Origin: Hydra vulgaris
Taxonomy: Eukaryota > Cnidaria > Hydrozoa > Anthoathecata > Hydridae
Direction: 5' to 3'
DNA: 64,000 nt
NCBI RefSeq assembly: GCF_038396675.1
Contig: NC_088933.1
Span: 43,437,001 to 43,501,000, forward strand
A model generated the notes under the pieces. That model was given only the letters and a program-made list of their open reading frames with translations. It searched no databases and was not told the DNA's origin. Shown one piece after another: positions 1 through 15,949 of the stretch; the first letter of the stretch is position 1, and every line of letters begins with the position of its first letter. The translations under genes were made by a program, and so were the position numbers.

Positions 1-96
1 AAGAAATTTGAATAATAAATAAAGTAAAAAATAAATAAGATCTACACTATAAACACAAAGAACAAATACTAAAATCAATTTAAACTGTAAATATTA

Positions 97-102
97 TTTA
101 TT
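97..102 (-). promoter_or_regulatory. candidate poly(A) signal of the mini-exon gene
   Basis: AATAAA on the minus strand, about 50 bases past the stop codon of the last mini-exon (153-155). Position and strand fit a 3' end for that gene, but the hexamer is common in DNA this AT-rich. Confidence 0.35.
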
Positions 103-152
103 CTTTAATCTTACTTCAAAGCTTAAATTAATCTTACTTCAAATCTGGAGCT

Positions 153-225
153 TTAGAAATTTTTTTTTGGCATTTCAGGAAGTGATGTAAATTCTTGAAA
201 ACTACTTTCTACACTAGATGATAAG
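153..225 (-). CDS. terminal exon of a tandem mini-exon gene (unknown product)
   Basis: Not a recognised protein. On the minus strand a TTTTAG acceptor precedes an open stretch that begins like the upstream repeat exons (LSSS compared with LTSS) and runs 23 codons to a TAA at 153-155. It enters in the same phase as the upstream 96-nt exons, with one base completing a split codon. The unit is the most diverged of the array and is the only one that ends in a stop rather than a GTATGT donor. That suggests the real last exon, although a decayed repeat unit is the alternative. Exons at 329-424, 1699-1794 and 1898-1993 are its neighbours on the same strand. Confidence 0.45.
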
Positions 226-328
226 CTAAAACAAAATCATGAAAAATTATTAATTATAGAAATCTATTGCTTCTTCTTAACTTAAATTGAAAGTGGACAA
301 CTAATTAGGAATGTGTATGTAAACATAC

Positions 329-424
329 TTCAAAATTTGAGATTCAGAAGTAATTACATGAGAAGGAGCAGGACTTGCAATAAGATAATCAAAACTTTCT
401 ATATATTCATTACTAGATGCTAAG
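329..424 (-). CDS. 96-nt mini-exon, tandem array unit B
   Basis: Minus-strand exon bounded by GTTTTAG on the acceptor side and GTATGT on the donor side. It is exactly 96 nt and fully open: one base completes the preceding codon, then 31 codons, then two bases, so it is phase-symmetric. The translation starts LASSNEYIESF and ends SESQIL. It aligns along its length with units at 1699-1794 and 1898-1993, spaced about 195 bp apart once the MITE is discounted. Phase symmetry means units can be gained, lost or skipped without breaking the frame. No domain is recognised. Confidence 0.5.
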
Positions 425-527
425 CTAAAACATAATCAAGCGAGATTATTGAATCCAAAAATCTATTACTTCATCATTACTTCAATTGAAAGTAACCGGC
501 TAATTAAAAATGTTTATGCAAACATGC

Positions 528-624
528 TTTAAAATTTGAGCTTCAGAGCTAATAAATTGTAAAGCAGAAGGAATTGCAACCTAAATCTCTAAAGGTTTCT
601 TGGAATTCATTACTAGATGTTAAG
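528..624 (-). pseudogene. decayed mini-exon, unit C
   Basis: Aligns to the 96-nt exons but is 97 nt. It has a one-base insertion that brings an in-frame stop. The acceptor AG is mutated (TTTTAC) and the donor is GCATGT instead of GTATGT. Three independent defects indicate that this unit is no longer spliced. Confidence 0.5.
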
Positions 625-717
625 TAAAACAAAATCATAGAAAATTATTAAATACAAAAGTCTATTACTTCTTCATTATTCTTATTGAACTAATTAAAAA
701 AGTTTATGTAAAAATAC

Positions 718-1598
718 TTTAATATTTGAGCTTCAGAGCTATTAACTTGTAAAACTAGTGATCGGAAAATTTCGGTTTCGGTTTCGGCCGAAATTTTGGT
801 TTTAATCGAAACCGAAATTTCGGTTTCGGTAGTTTTTTAAGTTTCGGTTCAAACCAAAATTTCGGTTTGAAGTTGAACCGAAATTTCGGTTCAACTTCAA
901 ACCAAAAACCGTAATTCAGAAAGCATTATTAAAATAATAATTAACTTTTTTCAAATTTAACTTTGTTGATAGATTTTTAATTAATTTTTTATATATAAAT
1001 ATTATATATTAATATAAATATTAAATATATTAATATACCTATCTAATATATTTATTTTTTTTAATTTATAAAGTTATGCATATTTATGATTATAAACGCT
1101 CATAATCTAATTCTATAATTTATTCTATAAACGTCGTTCATATAAAATGTAAACGTTTTTTTTTTCTGTAACAAATTTTGTTGAAAATATTGTAGCGTTT
1201 TTATAAAAAATTTAATTTGTTTTAATAAAATTTTGTTGACATTTCAAAAATTATTTTTTTAATTAATTACAAGTTAACAATTCTTATTTATTAATTTACA
1301 TCATTTCATTTATAACAACAAATCAACTCTTAATAAAACAAATATCAAAAGAGCATTGTTTAAAACACGTTATTTCTTACTTTTAAAAAATTTCGGTTGT
1401 GCCCAAACTTTTGGTTTGAATTTCGGTAAAAGTTTTGCCGAAATTTCAGTTTCGGTTTAGGTTGAGAAATGCCGCAACCGAAATGAACTGAAACCGAAAT
1501 TTTGGCAAAATTCCAATTTCGGTCGATCACTATGTAAAACAGAGGGACTTGCAACCAAATATCCAAAGGTTTTTTGGAACTCATGACTAGTTGTTAAG
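718..1598 (-). pseudogene. mini-exon unit D, split by a hAT-type MITE
   Basis: The exon lies in two pieces, 718-755 and 1541-1598, which together make 96 nt when the 777-bp MITE and one copy of its 8-bp target duplication are discounted. The donor GT is kept (GTATTT) but the acceptor AG is lost, as in unit C. The insertion must therefore post-date formation of the array. Confidence 0.55.
748..1540. mobile_element. hAT-type non-autonomous element (MITE), 777 bp
   Basis: The element spans 756-1532 and is flanked by a perfect 8-bp duplication, TGTAAAAC, at 748-755 and 1533-1540. An 8-bp target duplication is characteristic of hAT transposons. The ends are inverted, TAGTGATCG on the left and CGATCACTA on the right. 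Both subterminal regions are filled with short alternating GGTTTCGG / CCGAAATT motifs in both orientations, typical of subterminal transposase-binding repeats. The AT-rich centre has no coding capacity, so mobilisation would need a hAT transposase supplied in trans. Confidence 0.85.
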
Positions 1599-1698
1599 TA
1601 AAACAAAATCATAGAAAATCAATAAATACAAAAGTCTAATACTCCTTCAATACTTTAATTGGAAGTGGACAACTAATTAAAAATTCATGTAAATATAC

Positions 1699-1794
1699 CT
1701 TAATAATTGAGCTTCAGAGCTAACAACTTTTAAAGCAGAGGAAATCGCATCCAAATCTCCAAAAGTTTCTTGGAATTTGTTACTAGATGTTAAG
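1699..1794 (-). CDS. 96-nt mini-exon, tandem array unit E
   Basis: Minus-strand exon with a TTTTAG acceptor, an AG/GTATAT donor, exactly 96 nt and no stop. The translation begins LTSSNKFQETFGDLDA and ends SSEAQLL. It has the same split-codon phase at both ends as units B and F. The intron between this unit and the next is about 100 bp, so exon and intron are nearly equal in size. Product unknown. Confidence 0.5.
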
Positions 1795-1897
1795 CTAAAA
1801 CATAATAATAGAAGATTATTAAATACAAAAATCTAATACTTCGTCATTACTCTAATTGAAAGTGGACAGCTATTTAAAAAAGTTTATGTAAACATAC

Positions 1898-1993
1898 ATT
1901 AAAATTTGAGCTTCAGAGCTAATAACTTGTGAAGCAGAGGAACTTGCAACATAATCTTTAAAAGTTTCTTTGCATTCTTTACAAGATGTTAGG
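1898..1993 (-). CDS. 96-nt mini-exon, tandem array unit F
   Basis: Minus strand, CTTTTAG acceptor, GTATGT donor, 96 nt, open. The translation begins LTSCKECKETFKDY and ends SSEAQIL. Phase matches units B and E. It is the most 5' clearly repeated unit. Confidence 0.5.
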
Positions 1994-2093
1994 CTAAAAG
2001 AAATTAGGCAAGATTATCAACACAAAAATCTATCACTTCTTTGTTACTTTAATTAAAAGTGGATAATTAATTAAAAAAGTTTATATAAACCTA

Positions 2094-2223
2094 ATTTAAA
2101 CTAGTTGTGTTAAAAGTAACAACTTTCAAAAGTTCAGGGTTTGGTACATCAGGGTGTGGCAATTCATTTTTGTTTACATGAAGTAGTGGAAGTTTTGTTA
2201 CGAAAAATGTTTTTAATAAAAGA
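2094..2223 (-). CDS. possible upstream exon of the mini-exon gene
   Basis: A TTTTAG acceptor at 2224-2229 (minus strand) is followed by 43 open codons in the same phase as the repeat exons, reading for example LPHPDVPNPELLK, then a TAG. It resembles the repeat units only near its end (PELLK compared with AQILK). The donor is not resolved; candidate GTs lie inside the last 30 bases. Uncertain. Confidence 0.3.
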
Positions 2224-2229
2224 CTAAAA

Positions 2230-2930
2230 TTAAATACTGTTTTGCACTATAAGGAAAGAATAAACTTAATACTGCAAATTTTTTCAAACTAAACTTAACT
2301 AAATCCAACACTTAACCAACACTACAACACTAATTGTTTTTTTTTTCCAAAAAAAAAATTACTATTTTCTATTCAGCCATATTTCAAAACAGTAATATAT
2401 CTAGATTATTCCTTTTTTTGTTATATATAGTTTTAATGATTTGTATCCATCCTCTCACTCATAAATAAGTTATACATATGTAATAACTTCTGAAAAAGCT
2501 GGAATTGTTATAGGTTCATAATAGTAGACTTACTTTGTATACCAGGCTGTAAAAAATAATAAGAAATGTAAAATATTGCTCCAACTCTTCCATAATGTCA
2601 CATTTAAAGACAAAAATGGGACTACAGAAAGGTGTCCAACCACACAAGGGTATTGATTATGTATACATATGGTACAAGTATGAAACCCTGGATGTTTTCA
2701 AATTGATTTATATGTCCTTTTTAATAGTAATTTCAGAAACTAATGAGAAAATTTAATATGGAAACAATAAATTTTAAAATCAAAACTTATTTATTATATA
2801 TATATTAAATACATAAATTAAAAAAAAGAATAAGAAATACTTTTTAAACTGTTAAACACAAATATTTGGTTAAAAAAATTTAAAATATTTTTATATTTTA
2901 ACTAAATAAATATTTAAATATTTACACATA
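2230..2930. other. no gene seen; AT-rich
   Basis: Homopolymer runs and AT-rich sequence without a supported frame. It could hold further upstream exons of the mini-exon gene that are too diverged to recognise. Confidence 0.5.
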
Positions 2931-4410
<1,480 letters not shown>

Positions 4411-4925
4411 TACAGTAAACTGCCGATAACTCAAACCTCCAAGGGACCAAGAAATTAGTTAGATTTAGCAAATGTTTGAGTTATCGGGACATTTTTTGAG
4501 CCAAACTTTTACCGATAAGTAAAGATAAATTGGATTATAAAAATAAAAATAAAAATTCGATCTGAAGAGTTGCTAAAATGTCTAATAAATTAAATTGTCC
4601 AAAGGTCATTTTGTCTTAGTTTTGAAGTAACGCTTTTTTCCATTGATGTTGGGAAAATTAATTAAATTTAATTAAATGAACGGAAATTAATCATTTTCAT
4701 TAAGATTTTTTATTTATTTTTGCTCTAAAGTTTGAATTTTAAAGCAAAATTTCCAGCTATAGGGACATATATAATTAAACTTGGCAAATGTTTGATTTAT
4801 TGGGGGTTCGAGTTATCAAGTGATTTTTCTAGAAATGTGTTAGTGAGAGTTAGTGTTACTAACAGGAATGTGATAATACTTCAAGCTACTAGAAGTTTGA
4901 GTTCAGATATCAGGAGTTTACAGTA
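4411..4925. mobile_element. pogo/Tigger-like MITE, 511 bp
   Basis: The element at 4413-4923 sits between TA dinucleotides. The left end, CAGTAAACTGCCGATAAC, continues into CTCAAAC. The right end, read inverted, starts CTGTAAACTCCTGATA and also reaches CTCAAAC, so the ends are imperfect inverted repeats. CAG ends, a TA target and 'ATAACTC' subterminal sequence are typical of pogo/Tigger families. Internal copies of the GAGTTATC motif occur near both ends. No coding capacity. Confidence 0.6.
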
Positions 4926-5342
4926 ATATCGAAAATTGTAATAAACCTGATAATTTTAAATATACAACTTATTATGTAAACCATTTAATTTAATGAAACG
5001 AACCTTTCCGTGTAAATATGCTTTACCATCATCAATTGTGAAAGGTTGCAAATACTTTTTTTTAAATAAAAACATTTAAGATTAATATATTTTACTGTTG
5101 TGACCAGAACCATTAAACTTATTTTATGCGGAAGTGAGGAAACTAATTGCGATTTTAATTCAAAACAAATAAAGTTATTCTATTAAAAAAAGTACTACAA
5201 TTTTTTTTGTTTTTGTTCTTTTATTCATGGAATTTTTTTATTTTTTCAAATTAAATTTTTATATTTAGAAAACAATAAACATCTATTTAATATTTACAAA
5301 CCCATTGTTTTAAATTTTTCAATGTTTATGTGGTAAACCTGG

Positions 5343-5749
<407 letters not shown>

Positions 5750-5819
5750 GATTCTTTAACTTTTTAATAAAATTGAATAGTTTTTTAGTTTTTAAAGATT
5801 TTGTACCCACCTGATTCAC

Positions 5820-7170
5820 ACCATTCTATGATTTTTTATCACTATAAAGAATCGGTAAAGAATAATCAGAGAAAATAATTTGAGATTCAAAGTTGGAAAA
5901 TAGGTTGTTTACTTTTTGGAATTGGATCATCTCAACATTTAATATATCAATTTATTCGCCTAACCTTATTATTATTTTTGTATTCAACTTCTTCTAAAAG
6001 ATTATACCATAAAAAAAAGTTTTAGTTTTAAATTTAACTTGATGCGTCAAAACTACTTCAAAATGCTAACACCATTGTGTCCTGGTCAAAGTTGTTCTTG
6101 GTCTTGCTTAGGGTCAAAAATAAAGTCCTTGGCCTTGGCTTTGAAACTCTTGGTCCTGGCCTTGAAACTCTTGGCCTTGGCCTTGTTATAATTGGCCTTG
6201 TTAACAACTGTGGTCATTGCTATATTTTATGATTTTGAAATCAAAGTTGTTCCTAAATCCTAAATGTTTCAACATTTTTTAAAGTAGTGAATTTATTAAT
6301 ATTATTCATTCTTTTTTTTTTAAACAGTTAACAATTTCATATTACAAAAAAAAAATATTGAAACAAAATTTAAGTTATATATAATATCAATGAGTGTTAA
6401 CCTTTTAACAGTTCCTTCCAAAATATTATGCATAGTGAAAGTGGTTTCCAAACTCCCTTTTTTAATGTTAGGCAGAAAAGACATTTAAATAAAATAATTA
6501 AAATTTTTTAAAAAGGATTCAGTCTTGCTAGTTTGAAAAAATTTGAAACCAGAGTTATTAGAGTTAGGATCTGAGTTGAATATTACACTCAATACAAATT
6601 GTAGCATCTGATTGTTAACAAAAGTTGTAATGTTTATTATAGATTACTTGACCAAGATAACAAACTATGCCCTTACAACAGGTGTTCTTATGAACTTTCA
6701 TCTATGTTGTTTTTAACTGTATTATACATTAGAATACTACTAATCACATCCTTGATCCAAAATTAGGGTAAGCACCTTATAAAATAACTTCAAGGTTGTG
6801 ACAAAGGATTTTAAGATTTACCTAAAATTCATAATAAATATACTTTATGATTGATTCCCACTCATTTTACATCATAGGTTATGCATAATAAAAAGGGTTA
6901 ATTACCAGTGAGGATGTGTGGTTATTCAAATAAGCAATATATAAATTAGTTATATTTTGTTGTCAAGGTTTTTTTAGCTTGAAGGGTAATCTACAAAGAC
7001 CTTATCACAAAGCGCTGCTGAAGTGCATTAAATCAGGAAGTTCATTTTTTCTAACCAGTGTTGCTTATGTATTAAAATTAAAACTTAGTAAAATTTAATC
7101 GTTACTTTGATATATTTATCACTTGATATTGTTTAATTTTCTTTTAACAAGTTCATTTATCTTTAGTTAG
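5820..7170. other. spacer between inverted SET copies; TTGGCCTTGG-type repeat
   Basis: No coding region is recognised. At about 6077-6215 there is a degenerate short repeat of TTGGCCTTGG / TTGAAACTCTTGG units. The remainder is AT-rich and, if the SET exon is active, would be intron. Confidence 0.5.
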
Positions 7171-7364
7171 GATTGATACTACAGACTTACAATGTTTGGG
7201 ACGTTACATTAATGATGCTCCTGAAAAATTTTCAAATTGCTTGCCAAGGACATACATCATAGATGAAAAAAAAAGTCTCATGTTATTTGCCAAAAAGTAT
7301 ATCCCAAAAGATACCGAGCTTCGTTATAATTATGGAGATGGTTTTAGTCAATGTTCGAGAAAAA
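7171..7364 (+). CDS. SET-domain exon (C-terminal half, KMT5A/Pr-Set7-like)
   Basis: Fragment of a SET-type lysine methyltransferase. After a pyrimidine-rich CTTTAGTTAG acceptor the frame reads [17 protein letters not shown], then a Phe-Ala-Lys-Lys-x-Ile-Pro-Lys stretch, then ELRYNYGDG. Comparable segments of SET proteins hold the N-[HD] motif (here IND) and the final tyrosine motif (YNYG). A GTGTAA donor follows at 7365. Only this roughly 65-residue portion is visible: the N-flanking SET motifs are not found upstream in the window, and no in-frame continuation is seen downstream, where an (AT)n tract starts at 7495. It may be one exon of a host gene with long introns, or a captured or decayed fragment. 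A second inverted copy lies at 5343-5643. Confidence 0.55.
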
Positions 7365-7489
7365 GTGTAAATTATTTATTTTTTATATTTAAATTTATTT
7401 AGTATTTATATTGCAAATACATATTCAACAAATTTCATTAGGCATAAGGTAAAAAAATAACAAAAAACACTTAAAAGTTTTAAAAATTA
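7189..7489 (+). repeat. inverted duplicate carrying the SET exon (right arm)
   Basis: 301-bp partner of 5343-5643, with only scattered mismatches. The arms are separated by about 1.55 kb, and each abuts an (AT)n tract on one side. Confidence 0.85.
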
Positions 7490-7492
7490 AAA

Positions 7493-7732
<240 letters not shown>

Positions 7733-8002
7733 TGATAGGTTAGGGGTGGGGCACGAACTGTATTTGCTTTATTAACTTAACCTTTATAATCTAAATAAGT
7801 AACTTACCAATTATATTATCAATGAAAATCTTTTAAAAATCCTCCTTTTTATAACTAAAATCATAGACTTTTTCTTGAACTGATGGTGAACTTTTACGTC
7901 TTCTCTTAAATACAACAAATAGTTTTACCACAGTTAAACTTAAATACTTTACTATACTAATAACATGTTAATAACACATAAAATATTGGTTTGTGTATTT
8001 AA

Positions 8003-8071
8003 GAGATCTAGAATAAAAGTAATATATATGTATATATATATATTATATATATATTACTTTTACTCTAGATG
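8003..8071. repeat. AT-rich perfect-arm hairpin
   Basis: ATCTAGA-TAAAAGTAATATAT pairs with ATATATTACTTTTA-TCTAGAT across an AT centre. It may be a short palindromic MITE or a cruciform-prone site. Confidence 0.6.
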
Positions 8072-8079
8072 ATTGCGGT

Positions 8080-9795
8080 TTGCTGTGCTTAAAAAGAAGA
8101 TTTTGTAATTAAAATTTGTGCCCATAAGAAATCGTCCTATTTTACAAGAAATTGTTCCTGTTTCTAGAAAATGGCTCCTGAAGAAATTGTTCCTGCGGCT
8201 TTTTTCCGAGAAATCGTACCGATTTTTAAAGTAGATAGTTGAGTGTAATAGGAACGATTTTATTTTGCTACCAATATATCTTTTGGTACCAAATATTGCC
8301 AAATAGCTAAGCCTACTTAGCTATTTGTTTACATTTTACGTAAATAAATAACAAGGCTGGGTAAAAGCTCAAAAATGTGATATTTGATTTTAAAACACTA
8401 TTAGTGTAGTTTTAATGTACCATTTTAAATTGATTGTCTATTAATAATTTTGTTTTATGTTGATCGATGTTTATTTGAAATAGTTAAGTTTAATAAAATT
8501 AATGACTTATTCGAAGTGAAAATATGGGTTTATTTGATAGAGAATTTCCAACATGCAAAACTGTCAACAATTGTTGTTGATTCTTAAAAATAATATTGTT
8601 ATGATCATAAAAGTTTCATATGCATCTAAATAAAAAACACTAATTAGCACATCAATAAAATAAAGAGGTAGACTGGAGCTTTGATGAGGGCAGGGAAAAA
8701 TTCGAACAAGAATGGCATAAATCAGAAGAAAAGGTTCGTCGGAAGGGGCAATCGTTGTCAATTATTGTGCCGGACAGGGCAAGGGCCGGGAATTTCTTGT
8801 TTGTCTTGAGTGTCCAGCCCGCTTATGATATAATAAAAATTTTAGTTTTTTTTTATGATAAAATAAAATTTAAAAGAACATTTAGAAATTAAAATCCATA
8901 GCTTGATATCCTAAACTTGATATATTTGGAAAACATAAAAAAAAAAATGATGCGAATAGTTTTACTTTATAGTTAAACTCCTAATGTTGTTATGAGCTTA
9001 TAAAAAATGATGTTATTAAAAGCAAATTAAATTTTTTTGAAGGAATCAATTCAAATAAAGGAAATATTGTTATCTGCATACTATTTTTGTTAATACAACT
9101 TTTTTAATAATATAATTTATAGTTTAATAATATTACTGACGTACAATAGATTGCATATGTTTATTCCTTATATTACCAATGTATTTTATGTACAATACAA
9201 GCATTATTTTTAGGTTAAGACAGTTACACTGTAAGCTAACGGATACAAAATCAAAGTTTTCTAAATGACATTTTGGTGTAGAAATAGAGTGGTTACAAAA
9301 TAAAATGTTGGAGGATGGTTTTAGAAAAATTTAAAAACAGCGCATAACTACTACTTCAACTTTCAACTATAAACAAGTGTAGTTATTGTTACAACTTTAA
9401 ACCAATGTCACCTCCATTAAGTAACAGTCAAGTAAATAATAAACTGCTAATATTTTCAACTATTTAGTTCATCAGTTACTCATCAGAACATAGGCGCCAT
9501 ATGATGTAACATGATAAGAATTCAGTAAGATAAAAATGGTTTTATTCAGTTTATGAAAGTCGATACCTTGAATAAAAAGATTTTAATCTAAAAGCACGCT
9601 GTGTATTGTCATTTCATTACTTTTACTTTGTAGTCTTTTTATGTCAAACAAAAAGGAGTTTTACTTTGCTATCTTTTGGCCCATATTTTTGCCAAACCGA
9701 TCGTGTTTCGATTTCTACACCAACGAATAGTTAGTGTTTTAAGGATTATCTATAAAAAATCTAAACCCGATCAGCTCGGCGTCGTAGTTTTCTGG
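8080..9795. other. no gene seen; degenerate short repeats
   Basis: At 8130-8250 a loose repeat of AGGAACAATTTCTT-type units occurs on the minus strand. The rest is AT-rich with no supported frame. A GC-richer patch just before the AT tract at 9800 is unrecognised. Confidence 0.45.
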
Positions 9796-9797
9796 TA

Positions 9798-12540
<2,743 letters not shown>

Positions 12541-12544
12541 GTAA

Positions 12545-12645
12545 CTTGAAATTTCCCCCTGAACCTCATTTTATTAAAAGAAGCAATGATTAGCTTTACT
12601 TCTAGCCTCGAAGGTAGCGATCTAACTATTGCACCACGGCTGCTT
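12545..12645 (-). mobile_element. possible tRNA-derived SINE head
   Basis: Read on the minus strand, GCAGCCGTGGTGCAATAG resembles a tRNA 5' end with an A box, and about 70 bases later GAGGTTCAGG resembles a B box. The cloverleaf is not intact and no second copy of this sequence was seen. Confidence 0.3.
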
Positions 12646-12967
12646 TTATAAGTGCAATGGAGGGGTTGAAAATGAGATGGTTTTTATCAAAAAAAAAACC
12701 TTTTTATTTTTCTAAGAGAAAATCCAATGGCGGAAAATGTGTGAGTTTTGACTGTTAAAATGTTATTTTTGAGACATAATATCTTAATAAAACAAAGCGA
12801 AAAAATGAAAATCTTTTTGCACATATGTGTATTAATGTATTATACTCTGGGTTTGACCGATAGGATTTGCATAAATCATTTAACTAAAATAAGATATTCA
12901 GTTTTTCCACTATCACTATTTTTTACAAAAAATTTTGATATAAATTTACACTTTAACTGGATTTCTG

Positions 12968-13130
12968 CAGATGTTTAGTACTTCATGTAAAATCTATCGG
13001 TCGTCTAGATTTTACATGAAGTACTAAACATCTGTTTAGTACTTCATGTAAAATCTAGACGTCTGTTTAATACTTCATGTATCTAAACATCTGTTTAGTA
13101 CTTCATGTAAAATCTAGACGACCGATAGAA
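12968..13130. repeat. compound palindrome with direct repeats
   Basis: A unit of about 30 bp (TGTTTAGTACTTCATGTAAA and on to CTAGAC) occurs three times directly, with one shortened copy, and once inverted. The inverted copy makes a hairpin at 12968-13034 around a TCGGTCG loop. The outer flanks CTATCGGTCG and CGACCGATAG are also inverted relative to each other. Confidence 0.9.
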
Positions 13131-13139
13131 AAGAATCTA

Positions 13140-14865
13140 TTTTTTTTACATTAAGCACCGGCGTTACCGCATTAGCAGTTAAAAGAAAAGCGACTTTTTT
13201 CGATTATGCGATATAAAATTGCACTCGACTTGTCTATAAAAGTTAACTCACAATAAACTTCCAAACAATTTGCTCCATAAAAATGACAACATTGCGATTA
13301 CTTAACTAAGTATCGCAGTTGTAACTGAGCACCCCCGATTTCTTATCCAATTATCGCAAATTGCCGAAATTTACTGAATTGCGTTGACGCTTCTGCTTAA
13401 ATTACGTCGATAAAAAGATTTTGTTGAACTTTTTAATAGAAAAAGATAACATTTTTTTAGGTGACTGTTTAATAAAGTCAGAGTAACCAGGCTCCTCCAT
13501 GCCCACAATTGGAAAAGCACAGCAAAAAAAATGGCCCTTTGCCATAATTTAGTCGTAACTTTTCGAAATTTAAAATGTTTTTTAAAAAAATGCTCAATAA
13601 CAAGTTTTTTTTTAATTTTAGGTTCTTAATGACAGATTTTGGGAATTTAAAAACGTATGTTTACAGAAAGTAAAATTTAGTTCGAAGTCACAAACTTAAA
13701 AGTGATGGTAGTGTAATAATTTTCAAGAGACTTGCCCCTCATTTTTAAACTGTTTGAGTCGTTCGTAAAATTAACGAGGAATTACATAACAGAGTAAGTC
13801 CGGTAAATTATTTTTACGAATTTTATATTATTATATAAATTATACATACGGATTAAATTATCTTAAGAAAGTATGCAGACCAGTTCGCTATAATATGAGA
13901 AAAAAAAGTTTTATTAGGCTTCTAACATTTTTTTTTTAGATTAAAAGGCTAATTTTTAAAAATATTTAAAAGTCAGGTTTATCTTTACATAAAAAAATTT
14001 TACTTGATAGAAATATTACCAGACTAAATTATAAATAATAAAATATTACGTGTTAATTAAGTTAATTCTTGGATTTGCAATTACTCGTTTGAAAACTAAG
14101 AAAGTTTGAAAATAAGGTAAAATAAAGAACAACAACTTGCTATTTTAAACGAAACTACTTAAGGATTAAAACTATCTGTTTCTTAAGTACCTTCAACCAT
14201 AGAATGAAGATGACAAACTGATGCTGATTGCGACTGTCGAGGTGGTAGATGAACTGCAATAATTTGAATATCACATTATTCAATATATTTTGTAAGATTT
14301 CAATGTATTAGTTGAAATATCTAAAGACTTTAAATAACTGCTACATATCCTTTTTAATTGATGACTTAGACCAATAAGGACTTCGCAGCAGCAATTTGTA
14401 CTTAGAAAACATTGCCACTAATATTACCTTATATGAGAAGTAACGAGTACGGTTTCAAGAAGGTTTCTGCCGCAATCAAAACTTTTTTCAAATTAACATT
14501 CGGTTAATTACTTAATAACAGTTATAAACGAGTCATGACATGAAATAACTTTAAAATCCATCGAATTGTTCTAAAGAAAAAAACGAACTAGCAAAAATAA
14601 ATATAAGTTAGTTATGTAATACTGCATTTAAAACAGAAATTATTTTCTTTCAATAAAACACAAAAACAAAAAAGAAAGTTTTTTTAGTGTTTTTTTTTGG
14701 GCGCCCGTATCAGGCCAAGGGTACCAAAACAGGTTCATTAATATTTAAAAATATTTATTCTAGTTAATTATAATACAATCAAAACTATTAGTAATACAAA
14801 TAAAGTTTTGTGTTGAAATAAGAGCACTATTAAAAACATCTTAAAATCCTTAGTAAACAGTCAAG
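13140..14865. other. no gene seen
   Basis: Non-coding by inspection; nothing recognised. Confidence 0.5.
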
Positions 14866-14872
14866 AGACTCC

Positions 14873-14927
14873 AGTAATGAAATAAACTTATTTTTTGCAC
14901 ACAAATAAAAGTTTATTTCATTACAGT
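14873..14927. repeat. short hairpin
   Basis: GTAATGAAATAAACTT and its reverse complement are separated by about 22 bases. Possibly the tip of a decayed foldback element. Confidence 0.6.
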
Positions 14928-15949
14928 GAAAAAGTTTTGCAAGCCTGATGTGATTGCCAACCTTTAACCAAAAGTTGACAATTATATCATGCATGCAAAA
15001 ACAATTAAAAAAATACGAAAATAGGGTCATCAACAACACAAAGAATCGCAGCAGTTGAATGAATACTTGGTTAAAATTGTAGCAAAAATTAACAAATTTT
15101 ATAAAATGTGGAAAGAATCTGTGAATGCATAAGGCATGTTCTTGCATGGTGAGTCTAAGCGTAAGGCAAAACAAGATGTATACAAAGTTCACTCAAACAA
15201 GCAGAAGGTATGAGGTGAGATGCTAAATGGATAATATGAATGGAGAATCTAGATTTGTGAAGCAAATAATTACAAAAAGTATAGATTTTGTTAAAGGTTG
15301 TATTAAAGGGCTAATTAAAAAAATACTTACAAATGAAGTTTAAGTAAAAACAAGTTGGACGGCTAATTTTGAAAAATAGGATGGCTCATTTTGAAAATTT
15401 GCTAAATGAAGAGTTTGATAGGATCAAGAAAGGTAAATAAGGTTGATAAAAAGCAGAGCTGATAAAAACTAGTAAAGGGAAACAAACAAGGGAAAGGAAA
15501 GATATTCAAAAGGCTCAGTTAGGTAGGTCTGATAATCCTTTTAGTGTATTGAGGTAGTTTTTAAAAGCTTCAGGGATGTGGATGGTCATTAGGTGTTAGA
15601 TCTTTGCACAAATTGCACAAATTGTACAAATATATAATCCCAAATGATTGTAAGCATAAAATCACGCCATGGCTCTTCTAATTATTATACTTTTTAGGTA
15701 TGCTATCATATCATGCTTGCAAAACTTTTTACTGTTGTAAAGAACAACTGCAAAAAGGATGTTAAATGAAAAAAAAAATTGAACGGTAAAAATTTGTAAA
15801 TGCAATATGACTCTCTAAAGGGTAGTTTATATTAAAGATTAAACCTGCTTGACTAAGTAATGAAAGTTTTAGAAAGAACTATTTCAAGAACATATCGCAA
15901 CATAAGAAGCAGCGTACTTATCAGTAAAATAATGTTTGTTTTTAGGTAG

